From Actinoplanes sp. NBRC 103695 (GTDB taxonomy: Bacteria; Actinomycetota; Actinomycetes; Mycobacteriales; Micromonosporaceae), in assembly GCF_030269485.1 (NCBI RefSeq), contig NZ_BSTL01000016.1, positions 62,001-126,000 of the forward strand: 64,000 nt of DNA, in the 5' to 3' direction. Below, one piece after another: positions 59,871-64,000 of this stretch (position 1 is its first letter; the number at the start of each line of letters is the position of its first letter). The translations under genes and the position numbers were made by a program. Under the pieces are notes generated by a model. It ran no database searches and was not told the DNA's origin. It worked only from the letters and a program-made list of their open reading frames with translations.

Positions 59871-60252
59871 GGTCCCTGATCCTTTCGATCACGCTGATGG
59901 GAAGCTCGCCCTGCTGTTCCTCGATGCGCAGGTAGCTCTCGGTCACCAGGTCCGCGACGATCACCCGGACCACCCCGAGGGGTACGCGCAGCGCGACCGC
60001 CAGGTCGGCGATCGACATGGGCGCCTGGCACAACTCCACGATCCGCCGCGACTCGAAGCGCAGCGGCGCGGACAGGGCGGCCGGCGCCGCGTGCAGCAAG
60101 GTCTCGATGCGCAGCCCGTCGTGCAGCGGCCGGGTCCGCCCGCCGGTCAGCATGAACGGGCGGACGAACTGGTCCTCGCCCTCGTGTTCCGCGCGCTGGT
60201 GCCGGCCGCCGGCGTGCGGGAGATCGGCCGGCCTGTCCCAGGGCCCGGTCAT
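59854..60252 (-). CDS. cvnC: Conservon DUF742 protein CvnC
   Basis: 132 residues. The DUF742 signature VRPFMLTGGRTRP is near residue 30, followed by a winged-helix-like region (FESRRIVELCQAPMSIADLAVALRVPLGVVRVIVADL). Overlaps cvnB by ATGA and cvnD by 17 bases. Likely acts as an adaptor in the conservon complex. Confidence 0.9.
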   Translation of the reverse strand: MTGPWDRPADLPHAGGRHQRAEHEGEDQFVRPFMLTGGRTRPLHDGLRIETLLHAAPAALSAPLRFESRRIVELCQAPMSIADLAVALRVPLGVVRVIVADLVTESYLRIEEQQGELPISVIERIRDRVRAL

Positions 60253-60674
60253 CGCGGCAGGTACTGCCGGGACTCCGAGATCAGAGCCGGAGTCAGTAGG
60301 TCACCGAAGCGCTCGGCCAGCCGGGAGATCTCGTAGCCGACCAGGCCGACGTCGCTCTCCCCGCCGGCCACCACGCCGAGGCAGCTGCCGCCGTTGATCA
60401 CGGAGACCAGCAGGAAGCCGCGTCGCATCTCGATCATGATCAGCTTGAGGCCGTCGAAGTCGTACCGGCGTGAGGCGCTGCGGGACACGCTGGCCAGGCT
60501 GGACACGATCGCCGCGAGGTGGTCCGCCTCGGCCCGGCCCAGACCGTCGGAGGCGGCGATCAGCAGGCCGTCGGAGGACACCGCCACGGCGTCGCGGACG
60601 CCGTCGGTCTGGTGCACGAAGTTGCCGAGCAACCAGTTGAACTGGTGCCGGTCCGCCGTGGTGTCAACGCTCAT
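60249..60674 (-). CDS. cvnB: Conservon roadblock/LC7 protein CvnB
   Basis: 141 residues. Roadblock pattern: FNWLLGNFVHQTDGVRDAVAVSSDGLLIAASDGL, then RRGFLLVSVINGGSCLGVVAGGE. GAAGAAGG lies 5 bases before ATG 60674. It overlaps the kinase gene end by 11 bases. Probably the GTPase-regulating partner of CvnD. Confidence 0.92.
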   Translation of the reverse strand: MSVDTTADRHQFNWLLGNFVHQTDGVRDAVAVSSDGLLIAASDGLGRAEADHLAAIVSSLASVSRSASRRYDFDGLKLIMIEMRRGFLLVSVINGGSCLGVVAGGESDVGLVGYEISRLAERFGDLLTPALISESRQYLPR

Positions 60675-63096
60675 CGGAACCTTCTTCGGGGGGAGGGGAG
60701 TCGCTACCACGTTGAACGCCGGTGCGGAACGCGGTCAGCCGGGAACGGATGTCGTCGGGCGAGTCGACGACGGTGGCCGGGGGGCGTTCGGCGGTGGTGG
60801 TGGCGGCTGCCTGGGTGGGCGAGGAACTCTCGGACCGCTTCGCGCGTGGGGTGCGTTTGCGCAGTCCATTGGGCGTGCGCTCGGCCGATTCCGGCGTGGG
60901 CGCGAAGGTGTAGAGGTCGAGGCCGAGACTGGAGGAGGTCTTCGGCGATTCGTACGGCGACGCGGCCCGCTGCGCCGGCACGGTGGGGGTGCCGGTCGCG
61001 GTGACGTACTCGACGCCGGTCGGGCGCAGCCGCCCGTCGGGGGTGGTGGCCGAGGCCGGCTCGGGCGTGGCCGACAGGGTCAGCACCGCGGTGTCGGCGA
61101 GGTCGGGCCGGTCCAGCCGGCGTGGGGGCGCCGGGGCTTGCGGCGCCGGCTCCGACACCTGGGCCTGCACCGGGGCGGGCGTCTGCGAGACCTGGGCCGG
61201 GCCCTCGGCGAGCAGGTGCGCCGGCAGCGTGATGCGGGCCGTCACACCGGTCACCGGGGACGGGTAGAGCTGCACCTCGACGCCCATGTCCATGGCCAGC
61301 CGGCCGACCACGTAGTGGCCGAGGAAGCGGGCGGGCGCGCTGATGAAGTCGCCCTCGCCGCGCAGACGCTGGTTGGCCACGTCCATGTCGGCCGGGGTCA
61401 TGCCGATGCCCTGGTCGGTGACCGCGATCAGGTAGCTGTCGCCGATCCGGCGGCCCTGGATCTCCACGTCCGCGTCCGGCGGCGAGAAGGTCAGGCCGTT
61501 CTCCACGAGCTCGGCGAGCATGTGCGCGACACCGCTGACCACGGCGCCGGCGATCATCGTGTCGTCCACCCGGCGCAGGGTGACCCGGCGGTACTCCTCG
61601 ACCTCGGAGACCGCGGCCCGGATCACGTCGGCGATCGGCAGCGGTTCGGACCACTGGCGCAGGCTGGCCGCGCCGACCAGGACCAGCAGGCTCTCCGCGT
61701 TCCGGCGCATGCGGGTGGCCAGGTGGTCGAGCTCGAAGAGGTTCGCCAGGCCGGCCGGGTCCGACTCCTCCCGCTCCAGGCGGGTGATGAAGCCGAGCTG
61801 GCGGCGCAGCAGGTTCTGGTTGCGGCGGCCGAGGTTGGCCAGCGACTCGGTGGTGGCGTGCCGCAGCGTGGCCTGTTCGGTGGCCAGCGCGAACGCGGTC
61901 GCCTGCACCCGGTCCAGTGCGTCGGCGACCGAGCGGACCTCGTCGGAGGAGCCCTCGGGTACGCGGACCTCGAGCGGCGCCGCGCCCGGATCACCCGCGG
62001 TGGCCTGCCGCACCGCGGTCGGCAGCGTCTCGCCGGCCAGCCGGTTGGCCTCGCCGGCCAGGGTGGCCAGCGGCCGGGCGATCGACCGGGACGCGACCGC
62101 GGCCAGGTAGACCGAGCCGGCGAACAGGGCCAGCGCGACCAGGCCCAGGATGATCATCCGCTGGGTGGCCCGGTCCTGGAGCTCGCCCGCACGGGCCTGG
62201 ATGACCGACCCGACGTGCTGCTCGAGCCGGAGCATGTCGTCCAGCACGGTGGTCAGGGCGGACCACCAGGACTGCGGGTTCACCTGGAGGTAGCGGCCGT
62301 CACCCGCCCCCAGCGCGACCTGCTCGAAGGAGGCGGCGGTCTGGGCCGCGCCGGTCCCGAACACGTAGTCCTTGGACTGGAGCTGGGTGTCGGTCGCGTA
62401 CCGCTGGAAGGCGGCCAGCGCCGCGTCCTTGCTCGCGCGCATCGTGGCGAACTGGATGAACTCGCCCTTGCCGAAGCCGCTCGCGGAGAACACGCCGTTG
62501 AGGAAGGCCCGCTCCTGGGCGGTCGCCTCCTTGGCGTCGCTGAGCGCCTGCAGGGCCGCGACGCCGCGCCGCAGCTCGGTGTCGGCGGACGCGTCCAGTC
62601 CGAAGTCGACGTTGGTCAGGTCGGCGATGCGGCCGGTGTAGAAGGCGAAGGTGGGTGCGCGGCCGGCGGCGCCGGTGTCGGTGCCGGCGCGTACCCCGGC
62701 CAGCCCGTCCAGCTGGCGGACCGCGGTGGAGACCCGGTCCTCGACATCGTCGCCGTCGTCGAGCAGCCGCTCGACCGCGGCGCGGCGGTCGTCCACGCGC
62801 TGCCGGGCGGGTCCGAGCTCGGCCTTGAAGCCGACGTTGCCGCCGAGCAGACCGGCGGTCAGGCCACGCTCGGTCTGGAGTTCCTGCACGAGGTCCTGGA
62901 CCGAGAGGACCATGGTGACGGCCTCGGCCGTGGCATCCGCGGTGCGGTAGCCGTCCACCTCGATGACCGTGATGACCCCGAGGAGACCGAGAACCGCCGC
63001 GACCGGTAACGCCAGGGTACGGACGATCCGGCGGCGGATGGTCCCACCGGAGCGGGCGGCGATCGAGCTGGTGACCGGGCGTCCTCGTGCGGACAC
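60664..63096 (-). CDS. cvnA: Conservon sensor histidine kinase CvnA with NIT-like sensor domain
   Basis: 810 residues. One membrane helix near 30-48, then a nitrate/nitrite-sensing (NIT)-like outer domain (~50-320, VQELQTERGLTAGLLGG), a second helix (~318-340), a HAMP-like part and a GHKL ATPase (AELVENGLTFSPPDADVEIQGR; DQGIGM). The usual phospho-His box is diverged (RRQLGFITRLEREESDPAGL), as in other CvnA proteins. The Pro/Ala-rich C-terminal ~200 residues are disordered. GAGGAAA before GTG 63096. Reads an outside signal, perhaps with the OpuAC-type protein. Confidence 0.9.
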   Translation of the reverse strand: MSARGRPVTSSIAARSGGTIRRRIVRTLALPVAAVLGLLGVITVIEVDGYRTADATAEAVTMVLSVQDLVQELQTERGLTAGLLGGNVGFKAELGPARQRVDDRRAAVERLLDDGDDVEDRVSTAVRQLDGLAGVRAGTDTGAAGRAPTFAFYTGRIADLTNVDFGLDASADTELRRGVAALQALSDAKEATAQERAFLNGVFSASGFGKGEFIQFATMRASKDAALAAFQRYATDTQLQSKDYVFGTGAAQTAASFEQVALGAGDGRYLQVNPQSWWSALTTVLDDMLRLEQHVGSVIQARAGELQDRATQRMIILGLVALALFAGSVYLAAVASRSIARPLATLAGEANRLAGETLPTAVRQATAGDPGAAPLEVRVPEGSSDEVRSVADALDRVQATAFALATEQATLRHATTESLANLGRRNQNLLRRQLGFITRLEREESDPAGLANLFELDHLATRMRRNAESLLVLVGAASLRQWSEPLPIADVIRAAVSEVEEYRRVTLRRVDDTMIAGAVVSGVAHMLAELVENGLTFSPPDADVEIQGRRIGDSYLIAVTDQGIGMTPADMDVANQRLRGEGDFISAPARFLGHYVVGRLAMDMGVEVQLYPSPVTGVTARITLPAHLLAEGPAQVSQTPAPVQAQVSEPAPQAPAPPRRLDRPDLADTAVLTLSATPEPASATTPDGRLRPTGVEYVTATGTPTVPAQRAASPYESPKTSSSLGLDLYTFAPTPESAERTPNGLRKRTPRAKRSESSSPTQAAATTTAERPPATVVDSPDDIRSRLTAFRTGVQRGSDSPPPEEGSDER

Positions 63097-63699
63097 GAGT
63101 TTCCTCTTCTCTGTGTGGCGACTGCGGCGTTACTCCCGCGGCATCGCACGGTAGTGATGCGATCACCGCTTTCGATCGGACGCGGTGTCCGTCATTGACG
63201 GGTCACTGTCCGCACATGGCGGGAGACACTCTGCACTACCTATGCACAGTTGTCCACAGTGGATCTAGTCTGACGGACTCGTTGTCCGCCGAGTCGGCGG
63301 GGTCTCGCGGAATGGTGGGGTCGGGGGGCGTACGCGGTCGCGCCGTCCGGTCAGCGGGAAGGGTGTGCGCTCCCCGCGGCGCATTGGCAAGGATCATGCC
63401 TTAATGCGTGCGGGTCAACGCTCTCCGTTGATCTTTTACCTATGTGTAATCCGTGAAGAACTGTCGGTGATGCGCAGAATGCCTGCTGGACGGCCCGGCT
63501 GAGCGACTCGGACGTAACCGGCAGGCCCCAATCGCCCGCCCCGCAGAAATGTCCTGGTCGTTCGGCCCCTCGCGGGCGACTTGGCGCACTTGATATCTTT
63601 CCGCGGTCACGGCCGGTGAGCCGACCCTGACGGGCTCGGGACGGAGTTCTCGATGACAGAATTCGACGGCGGATGAGCCGCCACGCACGGAGGTCTCCG
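63097..63699. other. 603-base divergent intergenic region
   Basis: Lies between cvnA (minus) and a coiled-coil gene (plus). It contains a perfect DnaA-box-like TTGTCCACA (63250-63258) and two weaker ones, and a hairpin (GACTCG 63276-63281 with CGAGTC 63290-63295). An A+T-richer stretch around 63420-63480 probably holds the promoter of the coiled-coil gene. No protein recognised. Confidence 0.5.
63250..63258 (+). promoter_or_regulatory. DnaA-box-like nonamer TTGTCCACA
   Basis: Identical to the high-G+C actinobacterial DnaA box. Related CTGTCCGCA (63206-63214) and TTGTCCGCC (63282-63290) lie within 85 bases. Three sites could bind DnaA, for gene control rather than origin function, as no dnaA or dnaN is near. 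Confidence 0.4.
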
Positions 63700-64000
63700 A
63701 TGACGGACAACCGGATGAAGGATCGAGTCAAAGTGATGCTCGGAACACCAGCCGAGACCGAGACGTCGGAGCATGCCATGGTCGGGCCCAATCCCCGCTT
63801 CCCGGATCAGGCCCTGCAGGTGCTCACCATGGCGCAGCGGACCGCCGAGGAGCACGTCGCCACGGCCCACCACCAGGCCGACAAGATCCGTACGGATGCC
63901 CAGGCGGCGGCTGAGCAGATCGCCCGGGACGCCCAGGTGCACGCGCACAACGTCCGTCGCGAGGCGGACAAGGTGCTCTTCGAGGCGCGCCAGGCCTCCG
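63700..64000 (+). CDS. Coiled-coil DivIVA-like protein, N-terminal part (gene runs off the window)
   Basis: 100 codons are visible. After MTDNRMKDRVKVMLG comes a Pro-containing turn and then a long continuous heptad region (ALQVLTMAQRTAEEHVATAHHQADKIRTDAQAAAEQIARD), rich in Ala, Gln, Glu and Arg. This resembles the coiled-coil part of DivIVA-like or tip-associated filament proteins. The typical N-terminal DivIVA motif is not obvious, so another coiled-coil protein is possible. GGAGGT lies 5 bases before ATG 63700. Confidence 0.6.
   Translation, partial: MTDNRMKDRVKVMLGTPAETETSEHAMVGPNPRFPDQALQVLTMAQRTAEEHVATAHHQADKIRTDAQAAAEQIARDAQVHAHNVRREADKVLFEARQAS

Noticed and set aside
60394..63009. 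Long plus-strand frame opposite cvnA and cvnB
   Set aside because: The conservon genes on the minus strand have clear motifs; the plus frame has none.
63250..63258. Replication origin
   Set aside because: Only one perfect DnaA box and no dnaA, dnaN or gyrase genes nearby.

Overview
The window is G+C-rich DNA with many GTG starts, start/stop overlaps (ATGA, GTGA), an IdeR/DmdR-type iron box, a conservon (sensor kinase, roadblock, DUF742 and GTPase genes), several BTAD-NB-ARC-TPR (AfsR-like) regulators and rare TTA codons. Together these point to a mycelial or sporulating actinomycete. A Micromonosporaceae genus such as Actinoplanes is my best guess, by inference only. No rRNA, tRNA, CRISPR array, insertion sequence or phage integrase was recognised.

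Layout. 1-4230: an operon with a Ser/Thr kinase C-terminus, a GrpE-like protein, an Hsp70-family chaperone and a membrane-anchored OmpA-like protein. 4448-12293: a tannase/feruloyl-esterase-family enzyme whose gene overlaps a complete Liv-type ABC importer, followed by a TetR regulator (with a TTA codon) and an SDR dehydrogenase; this looks like uptake and catabolism of an aromatic ester or acid. 12616-16533: an AfsR-like regulator and a secreted protein. 16644-25620: an accessory stretch with a Nudix hydrolase, two nucleosidase-fold proteins, a four-helix membrane protein, a 2TM protein with a PLD-like domain, a possible NERD-like protein, a STAND regulator and a 54-residue secreted peptide. 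Two copies of the same 13-bp palindrome lie in it. 25678-30109: a decayed MFS gene and an iron-boxed siderophore importer.

30736-41017: a membrane-anchored protein, then a peptidoglycan-sugar recovery cluster with an NgcEFG-type importer (NgcF frameshifted), a serine hydrolase of the AmiE/beta-lactamase fold, NamZ, a BadF-type amino-sugar kinase, MurR and MurQ. 41029-45261: an SDR remnant, peptide deformylase, a third AfsR-like regulator and a MarR regulator. 45566-50296: a WXG-type toxin candidate with a coupled putative immunity gene, a divergent epoxide-hydrolase-like protein, L-2-hydroxyglutarate oxidase and a small WXG100-like protein. 50344-58265: an MFS transporter, a LamG-like secreted protein, a very large subtilase with Kelch repeats, a small membrane protein and a trypsin-like protease. 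58315-63096 (minus strand): the conservon cvnABCD with an OpuAC/ProX-type binding protein as a coupled fifth gene. 63700-end: the start of a coiled-coil DivIVA-like protein.

The parts of the window most worth following up are the nucleosidase/membrane/STAND/peptide island at 17.4-25.6 kb with its TGTCA-N3-TGACA sites, the toxin-immunity pair at 45.6-47.7 kb, the conservon with a substrate-binding protein, and the amino-sugar cluster with a broken permease. Product calls are from my reading of the translations; no database search was run.
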